This document shows, one piece after another, positions 20,142 through 29,879 of a stretch of DNA of 64,000 nucleotides. Position 1 is the first letter of the stretch. Each line of letters starts with the position of its first letter. The position numbers and the translations under genes were made by a program. The notes beneath the pieces were generated by a model. The model was given only the letters and a program-made list of their open reading frames with translations. It had not been told where the DNA came from and did no database searches. Source of the DNA: Streptomyces curacoi (GTDB lineage Bacteria > Actinomycetota > Actinomycetes > Streptomycetales > Streptomycetaceae); assembly GCF_001513975.1 (NCBI RefSeq), contig NZ_KQ947987.1, positions 1 through 64,000 on the forward strand, in the 5' to 3' direction.

Positions 20142-23100
20142 TCAGGCGCGCAGGCGTAGGCCTCGGGGCGTCGCGATGAAGCCTGCTCCTTCCAGGAGGG
20201 TGCCTATGGGGGAGGTCAGGGCCGAGGCGCCGTTCACACGCTCGACCGTGACCGTGCCGAGGGAGCCCGCGCGGGCCGCCGCGGCCAGGGCCTCCGCCGC
20301 GGTGTGCAGGCGGGGGTCGTCGGTGGGCTCGGTGTCCGGGGCCGAGGGCCAGGCCAGCAGGGTCTTGCCGCCTCGCTCCATGTAGAGGGTCAGCTCGCCG
20401 TCGACGAGCACCACGAGGGAGCCCGCCTTGCGGCCCGGCTTGTGCCCGGCGCCGGTGGGCGGCTCGGGCCAGGCTAGGGCGGCGCCGTACGCGTTCGCCG
20501 GGTCGGCGGCGGCGAGGACGACCGCGCGGGTGTCGGCGGCGGAGCGGCTGCGGAGGGAGGCGAAGCCGGGGCCGGATCCGTACGGTGTTCCGCCGTTGCG
20601 CCACGTGGGGTTCTGTGGGGTCCGGGGGCTGCCCCGGGGGGCGCGGTCGCGCGGTGAGACGTAGTCGCCCGGTCCGAGGTGGGCGTCCAGGAAGTCGTGG
20701 TCGAGGTCGGGGATGTCGTAGGCGGGAGTGCTGCCGAGGACGTCGTGGGACGGGGTGCTGCCCTGGTCCGAGTCGCGGGCGGGGAAGCCCTCGGGGGCGC
20801 CGAAGCGGCTGCCCGTGCCGGAGCCGTCAGGGCCGGGGAGGGTGTCGGAGGTGGCCGGGTCGGTGAAGGTTCCGGAGGTGGCCGGGCCGGTGGAGGTTCC
20901 GGAGGTGGACGGGCTGGTGAAGGTGCCGGAGGTGGCCGGGTCGGTAAAGGGGCCGGAGGTGTCCGGGCCGGGCAGGCCGTCGCCGCGGTCGCGGGCGTTG
21001 GACACCGCGCGGAGGCGGTCCACCGCGCCGTCCATGGCGAACTGGGCGGCGCCGAGCCCCTCGACCACATAGCCGCGCCGCGCCTGGCCGCTCTCCTCGA
21101 AGACCGACAGGATGCGGTACGTCGCCGAGAAGCCGCCCTCGACGCCCTCCGCGGTGACCGCTCCCCGGGTCACCACGCCGTGCCGGTCGAGGAGTGTGCG
21201 GGCCAGGGCGTGGGCGCGCACGGTGGGGTCGGGTTCGTGTGCCGGGAGCAGGGACCAGCGGCCGGCGACGGTCGGGGGGCCGGTGCGGGAGGCGGGGCGC
21301 GCGGTGGACGTGAGTGCGCCGTAGCGTCCGCGTGGGACGGTGCGCTTGGCGCGGTGGGCCGTGGATCCCGCGGTGCGGCCCGAGCCCAGCAGGGAACGCA
21401 TGGGTGCGAGCGTGTCGTTCGTCAGGCGGCCCGACCAGGCCAGCTCCCAGAGGGCGTCGGCGAGTTGGGGGTCGGTGGCGTCGGGGTGGGTGGTGGCGCG
21501 GACCTGGTCGGCGATCTGCCGGAAGAACAGGCCGTAGCCGCCGGACAGGGCGTCCAGGACGGACCGGTGCAGTGCCGTCAGCTCCAAGGGGTGGGGTTGC
21601 GGAAGGAGCAGGGGGGCCGCGTCCGCCATGTACAGGGAGACCCAGCCGTCCTTGCCGGGCAGCGAGCCCGCTCCGGCCCAGACGACCTCGCCGGCGGCGG
21701 TGAGCTCGTCGAGCATCGCGGGGGTGTAGTTCATGACGCGGGACGGCAGGACGAGCTTCTCCAGGGCGGACGCGGGCACGGACGCCCCCTGCAACTGCTC
21801 GATGGCGCGCACCAGCCCGTCGATGCCACGCAGTCCATGGCCCTTGCCGATGTGCTGCCACTGCGGCAGGAACTGCGCGAGCGCGGCCGGCGACACCGGC
21901 TCCAGTTCGTGCCGCAGGGCGGCGAGGGAGCGGCGGCGGAGGCGGCGCAGAACCGCCGCGTCACACCACTCCTGGCCGATGCCCGCCGGGTGGAACTCGC
22001 CCTGTACGACCCTCCCGCTCGCCGCCAGCCGCTGGAGGGCGCCGTCCGTGATCGCCACGCCGAGGCCGAAGCGGGCCGCCGCCGTCGCCGACGTGAACGG
22101 GCCGTGGGTGCGGGCATAGCGCGCGAGGAGGTCGCCGAGCGGGTCCTTGACCGGCTCGGTGAACGCTTCGGGGACGCCGACCGGCAGGGCTGTGCCGAGC
22201 GCGTCACGCAGGCGGCCCGCGTCCTCGATCGCCGCCCAGTGGTCGGTGCCGGCGATGCGGACCTTGATGGCGCGGCGGGCGGCGGCCAGCTCCTGGGCCC
22301 AGTGCGGCTCGGCGCCCCGCTCGGCCAGCTCGGCGTCCGTGAGCGGGCCGAGGAGGCGCAGGACGTCCGCGACGCCTTCGGTGTCCTTGACGCGGCGGTC
22401 CTCGGTGAGCCACTGGAGTTCCTGTTCCAGCTCGGTCAGTACCTCGGCGTCGAGCAGCTCCCGCAGCTCCGCCTGGCCGAGCAGCTCGGCCAGCAGCCGC
22501 GAGTCCAGCGACAGGGCGGCGGCGCGGCGCTCGGCGAGCGGTGAGTCTCCCTCGTACAGGAACTGGGCGACGTACCCGAAGAGGAGGGAGCGGGCGAAGG
22601 GGGACGGCTCGGGCGTGGTGACCTCGACGAGGCGTACCTTGCGGGCCTCCAGGTCGCCCATGAGCTCGACGAGCCCGGGGACGTCGAACACGTCCTGCAG
22701 GCATTCGCGGACCGCTTCCAGGACGATCGGGAACGAGCCGAACTCGCTGGCCACCTGGAGCAGTTGGGCGGCGCGCTGGCGCTGCTGCCACAAGGGGGTG
22801 CGCTTGCCGGGGTTGCGGCGCGGCAGCAGCAGCGCGCGGGCGGCGCACTCGCGGAACCGGGACGCGAACAGGGCCGAGCCGCCGACCTGGTCGGTGACGA
22901 CCTGGTCGACGTCGCCCTTGTCGAAGACGACGTCCGCCGCTCCGACGGGCGCCTGGTCGGCGTCGTACTCCGTGCCGGCCTTCGCCGGTTCCTGGTCCAG
23001 GAGGTCCAGGCCCATGAGGTCGGCGTCGGGCAGGCGCAGCACGATGCCGTCGTCGGCGTGCATGACCTGCGCGTCCATGCCGTACCGCTCGGAGAGCTTC

Positions 23101-25226
23101 GCGCCGAGGGCAAGAGCCCAGGGGGCGTGCACCTGGGCGCCGAAGGGGGAGTGCACGACGACCCGCCAGTCGCCGAGTTCGTCGCGGAAGCGCTCGACGA
23201 CGATCGTGCGGTCGTCCGGGACATGGCCGCAGGCCTCGCGCTGTTCGTCCAGGTAGGAGAGGACGTTGTCGGCCGCCCAGGCGTCCAGGCCCGCGGCGAG
23301 GAGGCGCAGACGGGCGTCCTCCTTGGGCAGGGAGCCGACCTCGCGCAGGAACGCGCCCACCGCCCGGCCGAGTTCGAGGGGGCGGCCGAGCTGGTCGCCC
23401 TTCCAGAAGGGCAGGCGGCCGGGGACGCCCGGGGCGGGGGAGACCAGGACGCGGTCGCGGGTGATGTCCTCGATGCGCCAGGAGCTGGTGCCGAGCGTGA
23501 AGACGTCCCCGACGCGGGACTCGTAGACCATCTCCTCGTCGAGCTCGCCGACCCTGCCGCCGCCCTTCTTGGGGTCCGCACCGGCGAGGAAGACTCCGAA
23601 GAGCCCGCGGTCGGGGATCGTGCCGCCGGAGGTGACGGCCAGGCGCTGTGCGCCGGGGCGGCCGGTGATCGTGCCGGCGACTCGGTCCCAGACCACGCGT
23701 GGGCGAAGCTCGGCGAAGGCGTCGGACGGGTAGCGGCCGGCGAGCATGTCGAGGACCGCGGTGAAGGCGGACTCGGGGAGCGAGGCGAAGGGGGCGGCTC
23801 GGCGGACGGTGGTGAGGAGGTCGTCGAGCTGCCAGGTGTCCATCGCCGTCATCGCGACGATCTGCTGGGCCAGCACGTCCAAGGGGTTGGCGGGGACCTT
23901 GAGGGACTCGATCGCGCCGGTGCGCATGCGCTCGGTGACCACCGCTGCCTGGACGAGGTCGCCACGGTACTTCGGGAAGACCACGCCGGTGGAGACGGCG
24001 CCGACCTGGTGTCCCGCGCGGCCGACGCGTTGGAGGCCGGAGGCGACCGAGGGTGGGGACTCGACCTGGACCACCAGGTCCACCGCGCCCATGTCGATGC
24101 CCAGTTCGAGGCTGGACGTGGCCACCACCGCGGGCAGGCGGCCCGCCTTGAGGTCCTCCTCGACCAGGGCGCGCTGTTCCTTGGAGACGGAGCCGTGGTG
24201 GGCGCGGGCGATGACCGGGGGTGCGCCCTGGGCGGCGCCCGAGCCGCCCATGAGCTGGGCCGGGGCATGATGCTCGTCCAGGGTTTCGCCGGTGGCCCGT
24301 TCGTAGGCGATCTCGTTGAGACGGTTGCAGAGGCGCTCCGCGAGGCGGCGGGAGTTGGCGAAGACGATGGTGGAGCGGTGCGCCTGAACGAGGTCGGTGA
24401 TCCGCTCCTCGACGTGCGGCCAGATCGAGGGACGTTCCGCGCCCTCGCTGCCGTCGGCCACCGGGGAGCCACCGAGCTCGCCGAGGTCTTCGACAGGAAC
24501 CACGACCGAGAGGTCGAACTCCTTGCCCGACTTCGGCTGGACGATCTCCACCTTGCGGCGGGGGGAGAGATAGCGGGCCACCTCGTCGACCGGGCGGACG
24601 GTCGCGGAGAGGCCGATGCGGCGGGCCGGCTTCGGCAGGAGCTCGTCCAGGCGCTCCAGGGAGAGGGCGAGATGGGCGCCGCGCTTGGTGCCCGCCACCG
24701 CGTGGACCTCGTCGAGGATCACCGTCTCGATGCCGGTCAGGGCGTCGCGGGTGGCCGACGTCAGCATCAGGAAGAGGGACTCGGGAGTGGTGATCAGGAT
24801 GTCCGGGGGACGGGTCGACAGGGCGCGGCGCTCGGCGGCGGGGGTGTCGCCCGAGCGGATGCCCACCTTTACTTCTGGTTCGGGCAGGCCGAGGCGTACG
24901 GCTTCCTGGCGGATGCCGGTCAGGGGGCTGCGGAGGTTGCGCTCCACGTCGACGGCCAGGGCCTTGAGGGGGGAGACGTAGAGGACGCGGCAGCGCTTCT
25001 TGGGGTCGGCCGGGGGTGGTGTGGAGGCGAGCTGGTCCAGGGCGGCGAGGAAGGCGGCCAGGGTTTTGCCGGAGCCGGTCGGGGCGACCACCAGCACGTC
25101 CGAGCCCTCGTGGATGGCCTGCCACGCGCCGGCCTGGGCTGCGGTGGGCGCGGAGAACGCGCCCGCGAACCAGCCGCGGGTTGCGGGGGAGAAGCCGTTG
25201 AGGGCTCGGTGTGCGTCGCTGACCAT
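20142..25226 (-). CDS. lhr: Lhr-family large ATP-dependent DNA helicase
   Basis: 1,694 residues. A superfamily 2 motor occupies the first ~900 residues: Walker A APTGSGKT at 49-56, DEVH at 172-175, SATVRPVDE, then the RecA2 block with RVGRAGHQ, winged helix and Lhr-specific domain. A long C-terminal region follows. Lhr is a 3'-5' translocase with a crosslink and DNA repair role in mycobacteria. Start ATG at 25226, in the MVSDAHRALNGFSPATR context where family alignments begin. Any longer open frame upstream overlaps the divergent AraC gene. A low-complexity insert (GPATSGTFTDP-type repeats) lies near residues 1410-1460. Together with nei it forms a repair operon. Confidence 0.88.
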   Translation of the reverse strand: MVSDAHRALNGFSPATRGWFAGAFSAPTAAQAGAWQAIHEGSDVLVVAPTGSGKTLAAFLAALDQLASTPPPADPKKRCRVLYVSPLKALAVDVERNLRSPLTGIRQEAVRLGLPEPEVKVGIRSGDTPAAERRALSTRPPDILITTPESLFLMLTSATRDALTGIETVILDEVHAVAGTKRGAHLALSLERLDELLPKPARRIGLSATVRPVDEVARYLSPRRKVEIVQPKSGKEFDLSVVVPVEDLGELGGSPVADGSEGAERPSIWPHVEERITDLVQAHRSTIVFANSRRLAERLCNRLNEIAYERATGETLDEHHAPAQLMGGSGAAQGAPPVIARAHHGSVSKEQRALVEEDLKAGRLPAVVATSSLELGIDMGAVDLVVQVESPPSVASGLQRVGRAGHQVGAVSTGVVFPKYRGDLVQAAVVTERMRTGAIESLKVPANPLDVLAQQIVAMTAMDTWQLDDLLTTVRRAAPFASLPESAFTAVLDMLAGRYPSDAFAELRPRVVWDRVAGTITGRPGAQRLAVTSGGTIPDRGLFGVFLAGADPKKGGGRVGELDEEMVYESRVGDVFTLGTSSWRIEDITRDRVLVSPAPGVPGRLPFWKGDQLGRPLELGRAVGAFLREVGSLPKEDARLRLLAAGLDAWAADNVLSYLDEQREACGHVPDDRTIVVERFRDELGDWRVVVHSPFGAQVHAPWALALGAKLSERYGMDAQVMHADDGIVLRLPDADLMGLDLLDQEPAKAGTEYDADQAPVGAADVVFDKGDVDQVVTDQVGGSALFASRFRECAARALLLPRRNPGKRTPLWQQRQRAAQLLQVASEFGSFPIVLEAVRECLQDVFDVPGLVELMGDLEARKVRLVEVTTPEPSPFARSLLFGYVAQFLYEGDSPLAERRAAALSLDSRLLAELLGQAELRELLDAEVLTELEQELQWLTEDRRVKDTEGVADVLRLLGPLTDAELAERGAEPHWAQELAAARRAIKVRIAGTDHWAAIEDAGRLRDALGTALPVGVPEAFTEPVKDPLGDLLARYARTHGPFTSATAAARFGLGVAITDGALQRLAASGRVVQGEFHPAGIGQEWCDAAVLRRLRRRSLAALRHELEPVSPAALAQFLPQWQHIGKGHGLRGIDGLVRAIEQLQGASVPASALEKLVLPSRVMNYTPAMLDELTAAGEVVWAGAGSLPGKDGWVSLYMADAAPLLLPQPHPLELTALHRSVLDALSGGYGLFFRQIADQVRATTHPDATDPQLADALWELAWSGRLTNDTLAPMRSLLGSGRTAGSTAHRAKRTVPRGRYGALTSTARPASRTGPPTVAGRWSLLPAHEPDPTVRAHALARTLLDRHGVVTRGAVTAEGVEGGFSATYRILSVFEESGQARRGYVVEGLGAAQFAMDGAVDRLRAVSNARDRGDGLPGPDTSGPFTDPATSGTFTSPSTSGTSTGPATSGTFTDPATSDTLPGPDGSGTGSRFGAPEGFPARDSDQGSTPSHDVLGSTPAYDIPDLDHDFLDAHLGPGDYVSPRDRAPRGSPRTPQNPTWRNGGTPYGSGPGFASLRSRSAADTRAVVLAAADPANAYGAALAWPEPPTGAGHKPGRKAGSLVVLVDGELTLYMERGGKTLLAWPSAPDTEPTDDPRLHTAAEALAAAARAGSLGTVTVERVNGASALTSPIGTLLEGAGFIATPRGLRLRA
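20844..20985. repeat. 30-bp in-frame tandem repeat inside lhr (about five copies)
   Basis: The unit CCGGAGGTGGCCGGGTCGGT plus about ten bases recurs five times at 30-bp spacing with scattered substitutions. On the coding strand it gives a degenerate PATSGTFTxP decapeptide. It is a disordered insert, not part of the helicase fold. Confidence 0.8.
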
Positions 25227-25319
25227 GCGTCCATCCTGCACCCGGGGACTGACAATGGGGCTGAGCTGGGCAAACGTCTTCACGGTTGGGGTTGGTTCGG
25301 TGTCGCGGAGAATGGGCTC

Positions 25320-26171
25320 ATGGCAGGTTCGGGCGAGCGGGCGCGGCACTGGCGGTACGCCGAGTTGCCCGGAGTTGATCTGCTGCGGGCCCGGTACATA
25401 CGGAAGACGTTCGTACGCCATACCCATGAGCACTTTGTGATCGCCGCCATCGCTGATGGTGTGGAGGTCTTTCACCACCGGGGTGCTGATCAGTACGCGG
25501 GGGCCGGTGCCCTTGCGCTGGTCAATCCGGATACGTCGCACACCGGGCGGGCGGGGGTGCCCGAGGGGTGGCGGTACGGGGCCGTTTATCCGTCGCCGGA
25601 GGTGGTGGCCGGGATCGCGGCCGAGACCACGGCGATTCGGGGGACGCCGGGATTCGTGAGTCCCGTACTCGATGATCCGTATGCGGTGGGGCTGGTGCAT
25701 CAGGTGCTGCGGGCCGCGGACGAGGGCAACGCGCTGGCTGCCGACACGATGCTCCGGGTTGCCGTGACCCGGCTGCTGCGGTTGAACGGTGGGGCTCTGC
25801 CGCAGCGGCAGGTGCGGACGGCGGGGGCTCGGGTCGCGGTACGCGCGCGTGAGGTGCTGGAAGAGCGGATGGCCGAGCCGCCGAGTCTGGAGAAGCTGGC
25901 TTCCGATCTCGGTCCGGGTCCGTTCGCCCTGCTGCGGGCGTTTCGTGATCTGTACGGGATGCCGCCGCATGCCTGGTTGACCGATGCGCGGGTACGGCGG
26001 GCCCGGCGGCTGCTGGACGAGGGTGTCTCGCCGGCGGAGGCGGCGGTTGTCGTGGGGTTCACCGATCAGCCGCATCTGCATCGGCACTTCACGCGGATCG
26101 TCGGCGTTCCTCCGGGGGCCTATCAGCGGGAGCGCAAGAACGTACAAGACGCGCGCGAGTGGCTCTCCTAG
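25320..26171 (+). CDS. AraC-family transcriptional regulator
   Basis: 283 residues. The N-terminal AraC-type cupin (residues ~10-140; HTHEHFVIAAIADGVEVF and LVNPDTSHTG) probably senses a small ligand. The C-terminal double helix-turn-helix (~180-275) has SLEKLASDLG, MPPHAWLTDARVRRARRLL and GFTDQPHLHRHFTRIVGVPPGAYQR. The gene is divergent from lhr, and azlC starts only 10 bp downstream. A regulator-azlC-azlD unit is the simplest reading, with the AraC protein controlling amino-acid export. Start ATG at 25320. A weak GGAG lies 9 nt upstream. Confidence 0.85.
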   Translation: MAGSGERARHWRYAELPGVDLLRARYIRKTFVRHTHEHFVIAAIADGVEVFHHRGADQYAGAGALALVNPDTSHTGRAGVPEGWRYGAVYPSPEVVAGIAAETTAIRGTPGFVSPVLDDPYAVGLVHQVLRAADEGNALAADTMLRVAVTRLLRLNGGALPQRQVRTAGARVAVRAREVLEERMAEPPSLEKLASDLGPGPFALLRAFRDLYGMPPHAWLTDARVRRARRLLDEGVSPAEAAVVVGFTDQPHLHRHFTRIVGVPPGAYQRERKNVQDAREWLS

Positions 26172-26181
26172 CGTCACCGGC

Positions 26182-26913
26182 GTGGCAGAACAGAGAGCTC
26201 TCGCAGAACTCCGTGCCGACGGAGACAAGCCCGACGCGGTTGTCGTACGAGACGCCCTGGGAGTCGGAGTCGTCGTCGGGCTGTCCGGGTTCGCCTTCGG
26301 GGTGACTTCGGCAGGCAGTGGGCTCACGCTCGGGCAGACCTGTGCGCTCAGTCTGCTGGTGTTCACGGGGGCGTCCCAGTTCGCGCTCGTGGGGGCGCTG
26401 GCGGCCGGCGGAAGCCCGTTGACGGCTGCCGCGGGTGCCTTCTTCCTGGGGGTACGCAACGCCTTCTACGGGCTGCGGCTGTCGCAGTTGCTGAGCCTCA
26501 CGCGCGCGGTGCGGCCGTTCGCCGCCCAGTGGGTGATCGATGAGACAGCGGCCATCGCGCTGGCGCAGCCGACGCGGCGCAGCGCGCGGATCGGGTTCCT
26601 GGTGACTGGGCTCAGTCTGTATGTGCTGTGGAATCTCACCACCCTGCTCGGCGCGCTGGGGGCCGAGGCCATCGGTGACACCGATGCCTGGGGGCTGGAC
26701 GCTGCTGGGCCCGCGGTGTTCCTGGCGTTGCTCGCGCCGATGCTGCGGTCCACGACCGAGCGTGCTGCCGCCGCTCTCGCCGTGCTGCTGGGAGTGGGGC
26801 TGTTGCCGGCGCTGCCGGCCGGTGTGCCGGTTCTCGTGGCCGCCCTCGCGGCGCCGGTCGTGCTGTGGGCGGAAGGTCGGCGTGGGGGAGACGCGAGGGA
26901 GGGGGAGCAGTGA
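26182..26913 (+). CDS. azlC: AzlC-family branched-chain amino acid exporter subunit
   Basis: A 243-residue polytopic membrane protein of the LIV-E/AzlC family. Hallmarks are GVTSAGSGLTLGQTCALSLLVFTGASQFALVG and FFLGVRNAFYGL, with about six or seven hydrophobic spans. With AzlD it exports branched-chain amino acids or analogues. GTG start. The stop overlaps the azlD start in a GTGA, so the subunits are translated together. The upstream AraC gene is on the same strand. Confidence 0.87.
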   Translation: MAEQRALAELRADGDKPDAVVVRDALGVGVVVGLSGFAFGVTSAGSGLTLGQTCALSLLVFTGASQFALVGALAAGGSPLTAAAGAFFLGVRNAFYGLRLSQLLSLTRAVRPFAAQWVIDETAAIALAQPTRRSARIGFLVTGLSLYVLWNLTTLLGALGAEAIGDTDAWGLDAAGPAVFLALLAPMLRSTTERAAAALAVLLGVGLLPALPAGVPVLVAALAAPVVLWAEGRRGGDAREGEQ

Positions 26914-27218
26914 GCATTTGGATCGCTGTCGGCGTCACCGCTCTCGGCTGTTACGCCGTCAAGCTCGTCGGGCTGCTCGTGCCCGCGGGGGCTCTGGAGA
27001 GGCCTCTTGTCCGGCGTCTCGCCGCCCTGCTGCCCGTCGCCCTGCTTGCCGCCCTCACAGCTCAGCAGACGTTCGGTGACGGGCGTGCGCTCATGCTGGA
27101 CGCGAGGGTGGCCGGGCTGGCTGCGGCTGGTGTGGCGCTGGTGCTGCGGGCCCCGTTCCTGCTCGTCGTCGCGGCGGCCGTGGTGGTGACGGCGGGGGTG
27201 CGGGCCCTGGGCGGGTGA
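26910..27218 (+). CDS. azlD: AzlD-family branched-chain amino acid transport subunit
   Basis: A 102-residue small membrane partner of AzlC. It shows three or four hydrophobic segments (IWIAVGVTALGCYAVKLVG at the N-terminus; LPVALLAALTAQQTF; RAPFLLVVAAAVVVTAGVRAL at the end), typical of AzlD. Start GTG inside the azlC stop codon, with GAGGGGGAGC just upstream. The gene ends 6 bp before the end of the convergent toroid gene, so transcription of the pair may collide there. Confidence 0.85.
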   Translation: MSIWIAVGVTALGCYAVKLVGLLVPAGALERPLVRRLAALLPVALLAALTAQQTFGDGRALMLDARVAGLAAAGVALVLRAPFLLVVAAAVVVTAGVRALGG

Positions 27219-27224
27219 GGCGGG

Positions 27225-28169
27225 TCAGCCGATGCGGCGGCCGTATGCCCGGAGGGTGCGCAGCGCCTCGATCGTCACCATGGGGCGTGCTTCCAGGGCG
27301 ACGCCCGGCGCCCACTGGCGCCACCGGATCGGCCAGCCGCCGTCCTCCTGCTGCTCGCCCGCGAGGTGGTCCAGGGAGCGGCTCATCTCGTCGTCGGTGA
27401 ACCACGCGCGCGCGAGGGAGCGCGGTGTCCTCGCGTAGTCGTGCGGGAAGTGGTGCTCGCCGGGGGCATAACCGGGGGAGACCGCGTACGCGTCGAGGTT
27501 GTCCGGCTCGAGTGCCGCCAAGCCGTGTTCCCGGACCAGACGGCCGAGGTGGTCGGCGGCCGCTTCCGCGCGCGGGCGGTCGGGAGCGGAGTCCAGGAAG
27601 GCCACGGCGGCCTCGATCTCGTACGGATGGGACTTCTCCAGGGACTCGACCGCCTGCCAGCAGAAGTCCGTGGCCCGGAACAGCCAGGCGTGCCACACCT
27701 CGTTGCGGTGCAGCAGACCGACCACCGGCCCAGTGGCCAGGAGTGCGCTGGGCGGGTCGTCCACGATCGGGATGAAGGGGGCAGCGGGGTAGCCGCGCTG
27801 GCTGGGGTGGATCGCCGGGAGAGCACCGTCCGGAGTGGAGACCGACGTGAGGTAGCGGCATACGCGATCCACTCGCTGTCCGGCGACGCGTTCGATGGCG
27901 TCGAGGATGCGGAGTGCGTGACCGGTGTGCAGCGGCTGGCTGACCGGGCCGCGCAGATCTGGCTCCAGGGCGTGGCCGTATCCGCCGTCCTCGTTGCGGT
28001 AGGCGTCCAGCGCGGTCTCCACCGGATCGGCGGCGCCGTTCAGGAAGTGGTACGCGAAGAGGCGCTGTTCGAGCACGCGCGCGGTGAGCCAGACGAACTG
28101 CTCCGCGCGGAAGAGCGGCGAGTGCGCCGGGGGCGTCGGGGGGAGTGGGGAAGCTCCTGTTTCGGCCAT
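27225..28169 (-). CDS. Hypothetical protein with prenyltransferase/terpene-cyclase-like toroid fold
   Basis: A 314-residue soluble protein. It carries recurring helical repeats of the alpha/alpha toroid type, seen in YRNEDGGYGHALEPDL, VCRYLTSVSTPDGALP and LAGEQQEDGGWPIRW, the last being a QxxDGGW-like box of squalene cyclases and prenyltransferase beta subunits. No catalytic Asp-rich motif or zinc ligands are evident, so an enzymatic role is unproven. It stands alone, convergent with azlD. I do not assign a substrate. Confidence 0.65.
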   Translation of the reverse strand: MAETGASPLPPTPPAHSPLFRAEQFVWLTARVLEQRLFAYHFLNGAADPVETALDAYRNEDGGYGHALEPDLRGPVSQPLHTGHALRILDAIERVAGQRVDRVCRYLTSVSTPDGALPAIHPSQRGYPAAPFIPIVDDPPSALLATGPVVGLLHRNEVWHAWLFRATDFCWQAVESLEKSHPYEIEAAVAFLDSAPDRPRAEAAADHLGRLVREHGLAALEPDNLDAYAVSPGYAPGEHHFPHDYARTPRSLARAWFTDDEMSRSLDHLAGEQQEDGGWPIRWRQWAPGVALEARPMVTIEALRTLRAYGRRIG

Positions 28170-28249
28170 GCGTCAGACCGTAGGACGGAAAGCGGTCTCG
28201 GCAAGCGGTCCCGGCCCAGGCCCACCCTCAGGGGCGGGATACTGGACGC

Positions 28250-28444
28250 ATGCGGTTGACGGTCTTCTGGCAGCGGATGGCGGACCACTTCGGTCCGGGA
28301 TACGCCGACACCTTCGCGCGCGACCACGTGATGTCGGAGCTCGGCGAGCGCACGGTGCACCAGGCGCTGGACGCCGGCTGGGACGCCAAGGACGTGTGGC
28401 GTGTGGTCTGCGCCGTCATGAACGTTCCGGGGGAGAAGCGCTGA
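28250..28444 (+). CDS. DUF3046 protein
   Basis: A 64-residue actinobacterial protein (MRLTVFWQRMADHFGPGYADTFARDHVMSELG...VWRVVCAVMNVPGEKR) of the DUF3046 family. Its function is unknown, but it is nearly always found close to recA, as here. Helical and compact, without a signal peptide. It may share regulation with the recA region. The next gene starts 60 bp downstream. Confidence 0.85.
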   Translation: MRLTVFWQRMADHFGPGYADTFARDHVMSELGERTVHQALDAGWDAKDVWRVVCAVMNVPGEKR

Positions 28445-28504
28445 CCGATCACGAAGACCGCAGGACGGCAGCCGACTGTCGGTGGCGTGGGCGAGACTTG
28501 CACC

Positions 28505-29773
28505 GTGGCACGCACTGATGACACCGGGCAGCACGCCCGGCACGGATCCCCGTTCGGCACGACGCCGCCCGACCCGCCGCCGAGTGAGGGCGCCGCCGGG
28601 TCGGACGCCCGCATGCCGCGCTGGCTGCCGCGCGCCATGGTCCTCGCGCTGGCGCTCGTCGGTGTCTTCCAGCTGGGCAGCTGGGCCTTTCACCAGCTCA
28701 CCGGGCTGTTGATCAACATCCTCATCGCGTTCTTCCTGGCCCTGGCCATCGAGCCCGCGGTGAGCTGGATGGCCTCGCGCGGCATGCGCCGGGGTCTGGC
28801 CACGGCCGTCGTCTTCCTCGCCGTGATCATCGTGTCCGCCGGGTTCGTGACGCTGATGGGGTCCATGCTCGCGGGCCAGATCATCAAGATCGTCGAGGAA
28901 TTCCCGAACTATCTCGACTCCGTCATCAACTGGATCAACACGCACTTCAACACCGAACTGCGACGCGTGGACGTCCAGGAGGGCCTGCTACGCAGCGACT
29001 GGCTGCGCAACTACGTGCAGAACAGCGCCACCGGCGTCCTGGCCGTGTCCGCCCAGGTCCTCGGCGGTCTCTTCCAGTTGCTGACGATCACCCTGTTCTC
29101 GTTCTACTTCGCCGCGGACGGCCCACGACTGCGCCGCGCGCTGTGCTCCGTACTGCCGCCCGCCAAGCAGGCCGAAGTGCTGCGCGCGTGGGAGATCGCC
29201 GTCATCAAGACCGGCGGCTACCTGTACTCGCGCGGCCTGATGGCGCTCATCTCCGGCATAGCCCACTACATCCTGCTGGAGAGCCTGGACGTGCCGTACG
29301 CGCCCGTCCTCGCCGTGTGGGTCGGCCTGGTCTCGCAGTTCATCCCCACGATCGGCACGTATCTCGCCGGCGCCCTGCCCATGCTGATCGCCTTCACGGT
29401 CGACCCCTGGTTCACGCTGTGGGTGCTGATCTTCGTCGTGGTCTACCAGCAGTTCGAGAACTATGTGCTGCAGCCCAAGCTGACCTCGAAGACCGTCGAC
29501 ATCCACCCCGCGGTCGCCTTCGGTTCGGTCGTCGCGGGCACCGCCCTGCTCGGTGCGGTGGGCGCGCTGATCGCCATCCCGGCGGTCGCCACGCTGCAGG
29601 CGTTCCTGGGGGCCTATGTGAAGCGGTACGACGTCACGGACGACCCCCGCGTCCACGGGCACCGGGGCCGGCGACCGGGGGCCGGTCTGTTCGCCCGCGC
29701 GCGTGAGCTGTGGGCGCGACGGCCGGCGCAGCACCCGGCAGACACGCGGAGTTCCGGGGAGAACTCCACCTGA
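28505..29773 (+). CDS. AI-2E/PerM family transporter
   Basis: A 422-residue membrane protein. The first ~38 residues are hydrophilic and Pro/Gly-rich. Six to eight hydrophobic spans follow, and the family hallmarks are a central extracytoplasmic helical stretch, GLVSQFIPTIGTYLAGALP, and FVVVYQQFENYVLQPKL near the C-terminus. Members of this permease family export diverse substrates, and an autoinducer-2 role is not implied for Streptomyces. Start uncertain: GTG at 28505 is preferred, GTG at 28487 would add six residues, and neither has a good ribosome-binding site. Confidence 0.85.
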   Translation: MARTDDTGQHARHGSPFGTTPPDPPPSEGAAGSDARMPRWLPRAMVLALALVGVFQLGSWAFHQLTGLLINILIAFFLALAIEPAVSWMASRGMRRGLATAVVFLAVIIVSAGFVTLMGSMLAGQIIKIVEEFPNYLDSVINWINTHFNTELRRVDVQEGLLRSDWLRNYVQNSATGVLAVSAQVLGGLFQLLTITLFSFYFAADGPRLRRALCSVLPPAKQAEVLRAWEIAVIKTGGYLYSRGLMALISGIAHYILLESLDVPYAPVLAVWVGLVSQFIPTIGTYLAGALPMLIAFTVDPWFTLWVLIFVVVYQQFENYVLQPKLTSKTVDIHPAVAFGSVVAGTALLGAVGALIAIPAVATLQAFLGAYVKRYDVTDDPRVHGHRGRRPGAGLFARARELWARRPAQHPADTRSSGENST

Positions 29774-29879
29774 GCCGAGCTGCGCGGATCGCGCGTCGCG
29801 CCGGCCCGCCGCCGTCCGGCCCGTGCCGCCATCACAGGGACCGGGCGGGAATCCGGAGCGCTGCCGGGCCGCGAACATA

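Noticed and set aside
20142..26459. Lhr start further upstream, up to 26459
   Set aside because: The extra 400 codons lie opposite the AraC and azlC genes. The helicase begins at MVSDAHRALNG (25226).
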